A stretch of 64,000 bases of DNA from Pachyseris speciosa (lineage: Eukaryota; Cnidaria; Anthozoa; Scleractinia; Pachyseridae), in NCBI GenBank assembly GCA_016490735.1, contig JAEMWC010000006.1, positions 855,001 through 919,000 of the forward strand, read 5' to 3'. A model generated the notes under the pieces. That model was not told the origin of the DNA. It was given only the letters and a program-made list of their open reading frames with translations, and ran no database searches. How positions within the stretch are numbered: position 1 is the first letter of the stretch; each line of letters begins with the position of its first letter. The position numbers and the translations under genes are program-made. Shown here piece by piece: positions 35,037-48,143 of this stretch.

Positions 35037-38000
35037 CATCTGGGAGCTGGTCATATATTCATTCTCATGTATAAGGACATTTTCATTATCATTTGTGGTT
35101 GAAATACTGTCCTAACGAAGTCTATTTACAGCTTAAGTGTCCCTGCTCTTCTCTCTTCGGTATGCTTGAAAAGGCAATTCTGACTTTTGCGTCTGTGGCA
35201 TGACATGAGTTGGGCGGCTGAATCACTTGAAATCAGAGATGATGAGCAACACGATTTTGCGGCACTGTTAATCTTGTTACGCAACGTAGTTCCATCATTT
35301 TGGTCTTTGGATGCGTAAAATTCTGACTGAAGCGTGACCATCGATCAAAGTTGCTAAAAAGTACTTTCCTAAGATGGTACTTCTTGTTCTGCGCAGGTGG
35401 TCTATTAGTTTGGGGGCATCCAGAGGAAACACTCTTGCGACCATAAGAATTACTGAGCAGTACTTTTCCCGGTTATTCCGCTTTCTCCTTTTAGTATTTC
35501 AGTGCAAAGTCAACTTGTACTAACAATTTTTTTCAGTATTCATTTGGAATCACTGTGTGAATGGATTATGACCGAACAGGATTTCAACAGTGAGGGAGAG
35601 AGTTTAAGGGATAAATTGATTTTCATGTTTTTCAATATTACTTTCATGCATGCAGGAAAATTGTTTGTTCTCACACGTTACTTCCTCAAAGGAATCGTCC
35701 TTTTCTCTTTGGTTTCCTTGTCAAGTATCAGCTCGTGTTACAAATTACATTGTAAAGTAAACAAAAAAAAAAAAAAAATCCTACAGGTGTAAACTAAATG
35801 GGAATATGTCCTCGAGTTTCATGAATAAACGATTTGATCGTCAGCGACCCGCGCTTAAAACCTTTTTTTTTTTCATTGGATTACCGTTAACTGTTCAACG
35901 TTATCATAGCATAGAAAAGTAACAAATGTTAAAATCAATCTGTCGAAATGTACACAACGCATGAGCTTTTCTCAGAAAACGAGATATTATGTTTTGAGGC
36001 GCTAAACAACAAAATGAAATGAAATTAATGGCCCCGTCTTGACGCTAAGACTTGATAACGTAATTGAGTAAACGACAGAGAATATTATGCCATCTCGATT
36101 CAACATTCCTTGTTCTTCAAGAATGTTTGACATTAGCGAGCGATTTCAGTTCGTTGATTTCTACTAAGAAAAGGTGTTAGTTGTTTATAATTAGCGCAAA
36201 ACGCCGTCCTACCACATTGCTTGAGTAAAAACTCGCTTCGCCCCTTAAATACGAAAAATACCCTGGTCTGTATAATTGACCTGTTTGGTGGTAGGCGGGG
36301 AACAAAAATTACGCGACGACGTAAAATCAGAATGTTGTTGATAAACGAAAGCCCGTTTTCAGATCAAGGTACTCACAGTATTGTAAAGAATTTCTTGATC
36401 TTCATTTGTTCGGCATAGACTTAGAAACCATGCAAGAAGTTCCTTATAAATATGCGAACAGGAAATGCTCTTTTGTTCACTCTGACTGATGCGTCAATTT
36501 AAGTCCGCATAGTAAATCATCTTGTTCGTCAAAATAAATTCAAGGAAAAGAAACGGCCGCTTTCCCATAAACCTAAGTGTTCTTGACAAAATGACGACCA
36601 GTTCGAAACCATTGCACTAACGAGCGCTGTCCGTCGTGAAAAAAGTCTCTTTAGGGTGCCAGAAAATCCAAGCGACTATACACGGCCGTAGAACAATTTG
36701 GTTCTTGGAGTCAAAACATTGCAACATGGATGCAAGGATAGCTTGGAAACACACCAGCCGGCTTTCAAAGCCTTGATTTCTTACCCTCCTTGTACAAAAT
36801 TAGGAGAACGTAAACAAGTTTTGCCAGCGTGTACTTAGTGAATTAGGAATAGAGGTAAACTTGTTCAAGATTTACATTCAATATGCTGATATCAAGAGCT
36901 TGCTCTTTATCAGTTAGGTTACCTCTTGTGGTCCTTCCAAGCGTTTCAAAGACAGCGACCACGGAACAAGATCATGTTAATCTCCTAATAACCACGTAAA
37001 ATCAAAGTTCTCCACCCCTTATGTGGACACCAAACATTTCAGATTTCAGTGCTAATATACAGGGCAAGCCTTTTGTTTGGAAGCTACCGTTCCCGATTGT
37101 TACGCCAACAACCAATGAACAAAGGTCTTAATCAAATACCCTTTCAAGGCTATTCAAAGAACCGAGAGTCAACGCTTGGATGATATTGCCGTTGTGTTGG
37201 CGAGCGCTCAATCTTCAACACAATGCTAATGAGTTCAAATTTGGTACAAAGAAAACAGCTCCTTTTCCGGCAGTAAATGGCGTGGCGTGTCAACCTAATT
37301 CTATAATTGGGTTATATTGTTTTTTTTTTTGCCCAAGTTACTAACGCAACCAAATCCCATTTTCAACAGCAGTTGTTCTTTCATGTATGGATGGATCAGT
37401 CAAATTCGCCAAAGAGGTTAATTACTAAGCACTTATTACAATTACTTGAATGCTTTTCACGCTGTTAACTTTTTGCATGACCATGACTTGTTACCTGAAG
37501 TTGAACGTTACTTTTGGTCAATCAAATTCGCAAAGTCACTAAACGACTATCACACTGCACTGAAGTGAACCGGTCGCTTTTCAACCGATTATCACTATTA
37601 ACCAGGAATGGATTACCGAAATTAGGTCAGACAGCACAGCAGACAACATGTTCGTATTTCAGTATCCATTTCTCTTTACGAAATCATAAACAAGTTTAAA
37701 AGCTTAAGTCATTTTAAATTATTTACAAACACCCAACATTAAGAAGAATATCTAGCAGGATGTTGTCCTCGTTTATAGACATAATGCAATTCTTTTCCTT
37801 ATCATGTCCTAAATGCAATCCAATATCATTATTGTATAACGATGGTTTTCTAAGCGTTATGGAAATAAGAACTGATTGTGAGATATCGGTGTCCCGCCGA
37901 AGCCAGAGCGACAAATTACGAAAAAGAAATATCATTAACGGAATGTCCGAAATTAGCAACACTTTGGTTGATAATGCAGATATCATTTGATAAGAGCTTT

Positions 38001-39922
38001 GGCGCGTCGGGTCGGGTGTTGTACTTTGCACTAGTCATGGGTAGGTTTTCGCTGAAATTCAGTTAATTCGATTGCAGCGAGGTTCTATCTATCAAAAGCT
38101 CATGCCTTCATCCCCAATTTACCCATTATCATCAGGCATGAACCTTTTGAACGCAATCACAAACCAAATTTTACTTCTTATTTCTTGTTGATCGCCTCTT
38201 GGGTTTAGCTACACCCGTGTGGCTTTAATCAACACCCTCCTACAATCCTCGCTGATTTTTACACACATGTGCAAAATACCTCTGTTATTCGAAGTGTGAA
38301 TATGAGACCGCCCAGAATAAATAAAGTCGCCAAGTTAATTAGCGCTGCATGTAAAGATCCAGCGGCAGATTACCAAACCTTTGCCAAAAAATGCAACAAT
38401 TTTGCCCACGTTTCGGCAGCGTTGATTACTAACAACAACCCGGAAAAAGATATTTGCATACAACGCGCGTTATCTTTTGCCGCCGTTACAGCAAAAAACA
38501 AAGGCAAAATTGAACGTTTACTAACTGCTTTGTAAAGGAACACAAGAAAATATTACTAACTGCGTCAGAGTTTCCCTGTAGTTCGCTGCAAATCATGTGA
38601 TCCCTGTATGGGTCCGAGACTGGATAAATTTCATCCCGTATTCAAAACACGTCAAATATTACCAAACGCATTCACGAGTGTGATTGTTAAAGACAGTGGG
38701 CTTAATAAGGCAGCAAAGCATGCAGTGTAGTTTAGAAGGAAGTTCAGAGTACGTGTATCTTCCCTTACCGGAATTGCGTCATAAATTTGTCCTTAAGAAC
38801 CGCAACGAAAGGTAAGCCGCAATTTTGTGGATAAAGCAGTTTTTTGTCCTTGTATCTTCTGAATTTACCTGGTAAAAAAACAAAACAAAAAAATCCATAT
38901 TTCATGTTTATTTATTTATTTATTTATTTAGTAATTTCCATTAAGTGAAAATGAAAAAAAAAAGGCACTAAATGAGGGACTAACATACGGACTCGAAGTC
39001 CCATCGAGGTCAGCCCAGCCCCCATAAATAAATACTTATACTAAAACATACATAATGTGTTTTAAGTTTCACAGCTAATATATCCATCTGCCTTTATGAT
39101 ACAAGAGTTTCTTTTCGCCTTGCTGATCAAAAGGTATTAAGTTAACTTTTAGAAGAGCCAATTCAATTACCACAATCTTTAATTCCGGTTTTGGTACGTT
39201 CCTTCGCGCGTGCATCAAAAGAAAAACAAACACTGGGGAAAAAAGAGGGAACATACGTGGATTCGCGGAATCCTTTCAGCAATTACCTTGAAAATCTTTA
39301 TGCGATACACGTTGATTGTTTGCGAATAACATCACTTTTAGAGGTTTACCTGTGTTAACAAGCAGGTCAGTCGACGGTTTTACCTATTTATTTATTTCGC
39401 AGATTTGCAGAACATCAGTAAACAAACAGGAAGCTAGTTTTTCCGATGAGAAAGACGTAACAGCAGCTGTCTACGACTCGTGATAACGCTTTTTCCAGTA
39501 TACCGTCGGTGGCTAAAACTCCTTTTTCCTCCTTTTACAAATACAGCCAAAAGGTTTGGAACGACTAAGGCTTGGAGCTTATGATTGACTGTCAGTCAAG
39601 TCCGTTTGAAGTACGTCACAAAACATGACAAACAGGCGAACAAATTAGAATCTCAAAAACTCCGCCTTGCGCAAAATATTAGACACTACCACAGAAAATC
39701 ACTGCTCAATAGCTTTTTTCTAAGAGAATAAATTGTAGGATTTTATCCGCAGACTCAAAAACTGGAACTATATTTAACAACGTATCGTAATATACAGAAG
39801 CATAGAAACGTCAAGTTCAATGTACTTCATTTTAATGGTCGCAGTTCGATTTCATCCAGAGACTCAAAAGCTAGAAGACAATATACACCATAAAAAATAG
39901 CACCCCAGTAGCTCTCATCTAT
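35037..39922. other. intergenic region, one weak small ORF
   Basis: Nothing firmly assignable apart from the small ORF at 38269-38535 listed separately. Short runs include poly-A near 35762-35777, poly-T near 37320-37331 and a (TTTA)n run at 38909-38931. Confidence 0.5.
38269..38535 (+). CDS. hypothetical 88-residue ORF
   Basis: An open frame with a mixed, protein-like composition (Ala/Lys/Asn-rich, including RINKVAKLISAACKDPAADY) ending KGKIERLLTAL. No domain, signal peptide or membrane segment is recognised. No obvious splice sites or promoter were found and it stands alone in a gene-poor region. It could be a small gene, an exon or chance. Confidence 0.2.
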   Translation: MQNTSVIRSVNMRPPRINKVAKLISAACKDPAADYQTFAKKCNNFAHVSAALITNNNPEKDICIQRALSFAAVTAKNKGKIERLLTAL

Positions 39923-40092
39923 CAGGGGCGGATACAGAAAATCCAGAAAGGAAGGGGAAGGGGGGGGGGGGGGGGGGGGGGTGGCAAAGAAATAAATAAA
40001 ACCGCCACTTAAAAGTTACAGAAGCTTTTTCAAAAACTACAGAAAAAAGGGGGGCCGCGGACCCCTCGGCCCCTCCCCTAAATCCGCCACTG
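39923..40092. mobile_element. 170-bp MITE, CAGGGGCGGAT family, with internal poly-G
   Basis: The left end CAGGGGCGGATACAG and right end AAATCCGCCACTG are imperfect inverted repeats. A run of about 22 G at 39960-39981 lies inside and may be mis-sized. Flanks TCTAT and TCTAC might be a degraded 5-bp duplication. Confidence 0.55.
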
Positions 40093-41385
40093 TCTACGAA
40101 TGGAAACAAACTGTTATTTAATCTTTGGATTCAAAAGAAACCCCCTACACAGCACAAACAATTGGTACATTTATTTGAGTGGCCCCATCATAGCTTTTCA
40201 TGTACAGATCCAAACGTTGAAATCACCCTGTACAGGATACCCAAGAACCAGCACCACAGGATAGCTTTGCTAAGTACATTTCAGTAATTTGTTATACTGT
40301 CACCAATTTTTCTCCTCAGACTTTAGGCTCTCCGCCATTGAAAAGCTGTGGTGCCTTTCGCAATTCCAAAAAAAAAAAAGATAAATAAAATTTAAAGTGT
40401 GGAATTTATCAGACCACTGATGTAAGGTACTTTCCTGTGTGTGTGAGAGAGTGTATGCGGCTTTTTTTTTCAGACTTCTTTTTGTTCTGCTTGTATCAAC
40501 AAGTCTTACTGTTGTTAGATAACAAATCAACAAATTATGCTGAAAATTTTCATGCAAATGAGAACTGAGAAAGAGGCCTCGTATCATATGAACGAAAAAA
40601 AACACACTTCACCTTCAAATTAAAAGCCTTGGTGGCCAATGTCAGGACCTCAGCTCGGCCAAAATGACGTAAACACCGACTGCTGTGACTTATTTAAATT
40701 AACCGTTTTCAAAACTCTAACGGCAATATTCTAGTCCTTCTTCCTGTTCTCTGCAAATTTCTGCTCAATGTACAGTTGCCTGTTATTTCCCTTCTTTCAC
40801 GAACGGAATGTTTGATAAAGCAGTGATATTGCATGGAAGAAGCTCTGGGATAGTCGTCAATGATGAAAAGTCTTGTCTCCTATCTAATATCAAGCTGCCA
40901 CTTTTTCAACTTGGCACTCTTACGTAACACTGAAACTCCTCAGTACAGAAAAACACGCCATTTGCGTCACCGGTACTTTCCCATTACTGCCTTTGTAATT
41001 AAGGTAGAGACATTTTTTGTGAGGTAGTGACATTTACCACTCTGAAATTGTATTGCTACTATTCTCGTTGCTTTAGTTCCTCTTTTGGTTTGCAAGACGT
41101 TTTCACACTGAGATGTAAATAAATTTATAAGCTCCCTGTCAGTATCAAACACCACAGCAGTAAACATTGTTAAAATGCTAGCTGACGTTTTTGACTGCCA
41201 AAAACAGCAATATGACCTTTCCGAAAACCTGAGAGGCTATGATTTCCCCACCGCGAATCTTATAGGCCACGTTTCAGTTACGAAAGTCCGAGTGCACTCT
41301 TTAATCTACGCCGAAATCCTAAGGCGAACTACCCTCCATCGAACAGATGTCTACCGAAACTTCTCGTTGGGTGCCCCTGGAATCT

Positions 41386-41469
41386 TACCCTGCGAGCAGA
41401 GGCCCTTCGATCTTCCTAGATAAGTCGGGACTTATCTAGGAAGATAGAAGGACCTCTGCTCGCAGGGTA
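41386..41469. repeat. 84-bp near-perfect palindrome
   Basis: TACCCTGCGAGCAGAGG, then ATCTTCCTAGATAAG, a TCGGGA loop, then the inverse with about three mismatches. A compact foldback MITE; it would form a long hairpin. It overlaps the end of an unsupported open frame at 41175-41423. Confidence 0.8.
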
Positions 41470-44400
41470 CTGGAATCTATACAACAAGCGATTGACCCAA
41501 CTTCGACAGAGGTTCACTTCACAGCTAAGATTTTAATTCAGAACAACTGTTTCAGGGACCTTCTTTCTGGTGTTTCACTTACACTGCGCCTTTTGTTCGG
41601 AACTCATCATAGTTGTTCAATGAATCTGCAGTTAACTTGTCTAAGGTGAAATGAAGATGATTTTTAAAAATTCCCAATCCACATACAACAATGGAACATT
41701 GTTTCCTTCACATAATACTGGTCGACTTTCTCATTTGTATACTGTGCATGAATTTCTAGCATCGACTGGTGTTATGTTACCTGGGAGCAGTAGATAACAT
41801 TGTTTTTGAAAGAAAAGCAACCTGCGTGACTTGGCTCGAACAGTGAAGCTCAACACTAGTTAGCAATAAACTTTGTAGGGAATATATCCCTTCATACGTT
41901 GAGGAAACATTAATAAATGGCCAGGTTTGACGTTTGAGAGGATTAAATGACGAAATTAGCCTAAGTGAAAAACAAAATGGGCATTGTCTCCTTTGTTGCC
42001 CTGAGAAATACGTTCTATAAACAATGCTAATTAAGGATTAAAAAGACGCATATAAATAAAGAAAAATGACAAAAAGAAAAAAAAATTCCTATACACAATA
42101 GAAAGCCTTTCTTCGCAAAGACACCAAGTCATAGCAGGTCAAGTTCCACTTCCGGTTTAGTCAAAAATACTTCAAGTTGCTATGGAGATATCTCGATATG
42201 ACGTCAAACATCACGTGAATGGCAGGTTATTTGTATTGTTTGGTGGCTTTTCAGGCATTTCCTTTCAGGAAGTTCTCAGGAAGTAGACGAAATTTTGTAA
42301 TAAAACAGAGGTTGTCTGGTTTCATTAACATGCAATAGGCAAAACTCAATATTGTAACCTGCTAATTGTTTACGAGAGAAAAACTAATTATGTCAACAAC
42401 TCGACTTCGATTTGTAACAATTACGCTGGCGAGGCCGACGCAATTCACGCAGAAAACTGCAAAATGGTTTACAGAACTAATCCTAAACGCCCGTTGTGAC
42501 GGACAAAAATGAAAGCTCGTTTCCGGTTGACAGATATAGAGATGGCAACGATCAACGAAAACAACGAAGGATTCATGAACCAAACAACGGCGGCAGCAAA
42601 ATATAGGTCTTGAACTGAGGCAAACGTTGACGTAGTAGATACACCTTTAGGTTATAGAAACTGGAGAAGGAGATCGTAACCTTGAGCGATTTACTTTATC
42701 CACATGAAAAACTTGTCATTGATCCCATTGGATAACAATTTTCTCCTTCTTGGATTTCATTTCTATTTACTGATAAACCCAATTGCACTACCGTCGCTGG
42801 CACTCTCTCTTACTCTTCAAACTTGAAGCATAACTAATTCCCCTACCCCTGTATGCAAATAAAGAAATCCTGCCAAGTTTGGGTCACTCTATGGTGCGTG
42901 GTAACTAGACTAATTAATTAGTTGCTTACCGCACTAATCTTAAATACAAACATAGCACTGTCGAAGCATGTTAGTTGAGAAAACTGGAAACTTCGTTTTC
43001 AAGCTTTGCATCGCTTTCTACAGTCAGTGCCCCATCGAAGTGCCTCTGACGCTTGAAAGGGCATTTTTCACTTCTAGGGGTGTTGTGTGGAGTGTTTTGA
43101 CGCGAAATCTACCCTCTTATGGGTAGATGGGTCGCCGACTCATTAAAGGCGGGAATATTTTAACCCAGAGCTGCGAGAGAATTTCGAAAGTGCGCCGTCG
43201 AAGCTATTTCATGAGCGAGATATTACTGAATATTGCAAAAGTAATAGAGACCTGGAAAAAGTGATTGCATTAGTAGCCACCTAGTGAAACAAATAGTCTC
43301 GTTGGGCACGCGTTCATATTATTTGGGGGTGTTACCGCACATGCAATGTACATACACTAGCTGAGTAAATAAAATCCATAACATACTCACCAATCGTCAC
43401 TGGAGATTTTTTCCTCCCCGAGCCCAGAGTAGGCGAAGATCCTTCACTGGTTGAAAGACCACGTGGTCAGTTATAAGTTGTTGTTCTATGAGAGCTGCAT
43501 TCGCATGAAAAACAACATCCACGGAAAACACACAGCAGTCGAGGTTTTTCAGGCTGATCGCTTTCCATGGCTCATCGCGCAGGGGCGACAGAATGTTTGA
43601 TCGGACATCAACTGCGTATCTACATCATTTCCTGTGCCGTGTTCGCGTGACTCCCGGGGGAATGCTGAGGCTCGAAATGTCTTCGAAAGCCAATGAAATG
43701 CGCGCAAAGCCAACTTAGCTGTTTTTGATATGATTTTCGCGTTTCTGGTTTGAATTTAACACTTAAGAGGGCAGGTTGTTTTATTGTTGTTATATTGTAG
43801 TACGCTATTGGATTACCGGAATAGACTGGTCAAAAGTACATTAATTAACGCTCTTTAACTTTCGAGAAAAGGCTAAGAACTGATTAACGATTTTGGAAAC
43901 AAGTGTGTTAGTTTTGGCAAGGAAGTGTCATAATGAAAGGATCATTGTCCGATCAGTGAAACTAAAGTCACCATCTAATTCAAATCCTCGCCGTACATCT
44001 TATTTAACACGACTTGTTTTTCAGTCCGAGACTCCATCCCCCAATCAAAATAAAGTTAGTTCGAAATCCCTTGGCAACTGGCCAGAATATACATTACGTT
44101 TAGCCTGAACTTCACATACACAGCCCATGCAGACAGCTCATCGATATTACACTGATCAATCACTACGACTGGTTGCCAATTGTTGACTATCAGCTGATAT
44201 CCAGCACACTAGCAGTGTTTCCTCTGAGGCATAGACCAAAGACAAGAACACGCGAGCGTGTCGCGTTTACTGCGTGGCAGCATGGTGGTAGACGATCGAG
44301 GTTTTACGCTTGCGTGCACGCGCCACCTGACCTTCCTCGAGAGGTATATAAACTGTAAAAGGAGAAGGGACGTTGAAGTCACTGGTCGAAATGAAGACAC

Positions 44401-44750
44401 TCACGGGTATGGTAAAATTATTTTGCATACTCAGGCTTGCTCAGTCAGGAAACAATCTTCATTATTTACATAATAAAACACCGTGGTACAGAAGTCCATA
44501 AGTGCATTCAGTTGGTCGGAGCGAGCAAGTCTCAACTATCCTCCTCGTTTTAACGTCATTGCCTCAGACCATTTAAAGTCGATAATTTTAGGAAAGCCGG
44601 TAAAATTGTGGCCAAGGATTGAAAGTAGAGATCGGATACAGCATAAGAGGCGACTGGATGGGACCCTCTACCATCCATCCTCAACCTCTTCAAAACTGTA
44701 TGCTTAACTGGTCAACTCAGTTTGGCTGAACACGCGGACGACCAAGCCCT
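41470..44750. other. intergenic region; candidate upstream exon edge only
   Basis: No gene recognised. A consensus minus-strand donor (GACGATTG then GTGAGT, edge at 43391) borders a CpG-containing stretch at 43391-43680. It could be an untranslated first exon feeding the ZMIZ-like exon at 26949, or an unrelated transcript. This is only a splice-site observation. Confidence 0.3.
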
Positions 44751-47010
44751 AAAATATGGGAATAGGAGGAGTACGGGAGGGTGGGAAGCGAAGGGTGGGA
44801 GTTCTAAAAGGGGAAGAGGCGGTAGAGAAATAATTTAGCGGGGCGGATGGGGAGATGAGCAACTCGAAAAACGGAAGTGCTCGGGAGAAAGAGGTTTGGA
44901 GGGCGGGAGACCGTGGCACATCAAGTAAGACGTTTAAACCCCCTTTCCGCCCTTCCTCCCTCCCCGGAATGCCTTTAAACCGTTATACTGTTGATTAAGT
45001 ATGATGTCAGTCACTGTTTTGTGTAAATGGGTCAGCCGGTTCAAACTGAGCATGGAACACCCCATGAATTTCCAAACTTCATGCATGGCACTACTGTTTA
45101 GAGAATCGTGACAGAGAGGAAGTGAAACAAACACCTCTGTCGCCATCTTTTTGAAAGATGACACGTTTTGTCGATGTTTCATTTAGACGGCGCGCTACTA
45201 GACTTCCCGATTATCTTTATTTGGTGTTCAAGTCATGACAGCGCGGAGGAATATGTCAGTCGACGTTGTCCTTTTCTTTCGATCAGGGACAATATGCACC
45301 AACACAAAAGCGTGTTGTAACCGAAAGTTAGATACTGAAACGCTGGTTTGTGCAGTCGATACCCAAAATTGTCGTTTCACCAGAGGGCCAGACGAGGTTA
45401 AGCCAATAGACAGGTTTTAAAAGGAATTAAGTCTCTCTAACGACGGAGGTCGACTTAATTCTAGCGAAGCACGCAGGTCGGAAGGGAGCAGCCTTGCATC
45501 TTGATTGGCTCCCTAATACTCTGTAACATCTTCAGAACCTGAAGAGTAATTATCATGAATGCAAACACGAGAAATACACGCACAAGTGCAGTCGTCGTGC
45601 AGAGCCACCCATGAATCAGCGAACGATATAATATTTTTTCGTTCAACTTTCAGTGTTACTTTTTGCTCAGCAAAGCACTGCGTGCTCACCAAGTTGCCTC
45701 CCCCCCTCCCCCCATAGGATCCATTTACTTATCGTTCGTGGAGTTACGTGGTGGTGGGTGAGGGGGAGGGTCAGGAGTTGACGAAAACAGGCGAGGAGTG
45801 TATAGCGTGGTAGTAATCTGACTGACTCGGTATTTAATGGACAGAGACCATGGGAAATGTGTCTGTGACACGTAAACAGGAGGAAAGCGCGGTAGAGTAG
45901 CTGGCTCTGGTTCCTTCGCAAGGATTAGCATCAGACGGGAATATAACCAAGAGAAAGTCAGAGCCAGGTAAATAGGGAGTGGGAGGGGTACGGAACGGTG
46001 GTAGCGTGGAAGGCGGGAAGCGCGAGGCAGTCTAAAATGGATGGGAGGCGGTAGAAAAATAATTTATGTGGGGCGGGAGCTAATAAATCGAACAGCCCGT
46101 GAATTCCAAACTCATGGCTCTACTGTTTAGATAATCGTGAACAGCGAAGAACTGAAACCCCACAAGCACCGTTGCCGCCTTCTTTTTAAAAGATGACACG
46201 TTTTTTCGATGTTCAGTTCATTTAGACTGTTATTAGACTTCCCGAATATGTTTATTTGGTGTTCAAGTCATGACAGCACGGAGGAACACGCCAGTCGACG
46301 TTGTCCCTTTCTTTTGATCAATGACCATATGCACCAACAGAAAAGCGTGTTGTAACCGAAAGATATAGATACTAAAAAGTGGGTTTGTACGTAGAGACGA
46401 TACCCAAAAATGTTGTATTAAATGTGGGCCAAACGAAGTTAAGCCAATAGACAGGTTTTAAAAGGAATTAAGCCCATCCAACGATGAAGGTTAACTTGCT
46501 CAAGTATCGCAAACTGTGCCATCGTTTACTCGTGCCAAACTTTCCAGCGAAGCAGTTTGGACGGAAGCAGCCTCGCGTCGTGTTTAGTCCCCTACCTAGA
46601 TCGAGGATATCGAGCTCATACCCTGTAACATCGTCAGAACCTGAAAAGCAATTAGCGTGAATGTAAACATGAGAAATACACGCACAAAAGTGAATGTATC
46701 ATTGTGCGAAGCCGCCCATCAATCAGCGAACGATGCAATGTTATACCGCTCTACTTTCGGTGTTAATTTGCTTGGCAAAGCATTGCGCTGTCACCAGGGT
46801 GCCACCGTATGGGAGCCATATCCTTAACTTTTGGGACCTGGGGGCTGGAAGAGGGAAGAGGGGGCGGGGGGGTGTTACACGGCTTGGTGAACTTTGCGGG
46901 AGTTAACGAAAAACTGCAAGGAGAGCCGGCATCTCGGCGCTGCAGTGATTCGAACAATTTGGTATATATAGACCGAGACCCTGGAAAGTGAGTCAGTGAC
47001 ACTTACGCCT
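44751..47010. repeat. diverged tandem duplication of a 1.0-1.2-kb unit
   Basis: Unit A (about 44751-45960) and unit B (about 45961-47010) share the same order of blocks: a G-rich GGGAAGCG segment, AATCGTGA, GATGACACGTTTT, GTGTTCAAGTCATGACAGC, AAGCCAATAGACAGGTTTTA, GAGAAATACACGCACAA, ATCAGCGAACGAT, and finally GTGA(C)AC-type ends. Offsets vary from 1.03 to 1.21 kb through indels. Open frames in one unit are broken in the other, so the unit looks non-coding. Confidence 0.75.
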
Positions 47011-47289
47011 GGTTGCCAATCATAAGAACTGTACTGAATGTATTACCAAGGACCACCGTTGCAAAATAAAAGAACCGGATCCTGTAGTAGATCTAACCAT
47101 CTCTAAAATTGTAATAAACGGTTAAAAAGCAAGGTTGGTCAGTAGGTTACACAGCGAAGAAGATATGTATTTAAAACCAATATTTCGGGAGTTAAAATAA
47201 GGTGTAGATAAGTTGTATAATAGCTATGTGTGAGCACTGGTAATAACGCAAAATAAAATAAAGAAACGTTACAATTTGAAAATGTGAAG

Positions 47290-47323
47290 AAAAAAAGAAA
47301 AAGAAAAAGAAAAAGAAAAAAAA
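47290..47323. repeat. (GAAAAA/AAAAAG)n low-complexity run
   Basis: A-rich simple repeat; no further information. Confidence 0.7.
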
Positions 47324-47968
47324 ACCACATGAAAACGGAAAAATATATTGTGCCGGCTAAAAGTTACTTATTCGCTTTTGGAAATTTGAAATAACATTGC
47401 GGGGCATGTCTACAGCTGACCGTTGTCAATTTTCATAAATACAGGTTCTGGAAAGCACTGTCATATAATATATTGGAGACAGTGAAGGTTTCTAATCAAT
47501 ATTTCATTACCAATTATATAAATATGCTTTAAAAAAATTTCACAGTGTTTCTCGATCTCAAAAGTATATTATTTTCTTAGAGAACATAAAGATTCATCTT
47601 CTAATTGGTTTAGCATAAAAAGCGAGAATACTGATATCTTCTGCCAACTCTTTACCCTGAGTTCACAACTCGCAACTAGAACTTCTATGTCATGCATATT
47701 ATAGATGAGTTTTCCATGGACATTGGCATCAATACACTTAATTTTACAAGTCGAACACTGGAAACAACCTTTAATTAAGGATAAACTAGACAGCTCAATA
47801 TCTCACTTATCATCAGTCTTCTAGTGGGCGTAAGTTTCTTTTAAAATGTACGGGGATGGTCAAACTTAAGGTGGTTCATACTAGTTTCCTGCACTTTCCA
47901 GTGCTTTATTTTGATGGATCATTTTTACCAATATTTATACACTATTACCCACATATTGATGTCAAAGA

Positions 47969-48143
47969 AATAGGCCATTTTCCAATTACCTTTGGCCTCT
48001 TTTTCAAAACGAGTCCTGGTGCTCGTCTTTTCATATGAAAATTAGTTTTCATTCACATGTAAATTAAACTCATTTTCATAAGAATGGTTGAGCACCTGGC
48101 CTCGCTTTGAAAAGGAGGCCAAAGGTTTCGGAAATGGCCTATT
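47969..48143. mobile_element. 175-bp MITE, AATAGGCCATTT family
   Basis: The left end AATAGGCCATTTTCC with CTTTGGCCTC and the right end GAGGCCAAAGG with GGAAATGGCCTATT are inverted repeats of about 30 bp. Inside, AAACGAG/CTCG and TTCATATGAAAATTAG-type segments suggest secondary structure. No coding potential. Confidence 0.65.

Noticed and set aside
45235..45420. 61-residue ORF in duplication unit A
   Set aside because: The corresponding frame in unit B is interrupted soon after the start, so coding is unlikely.
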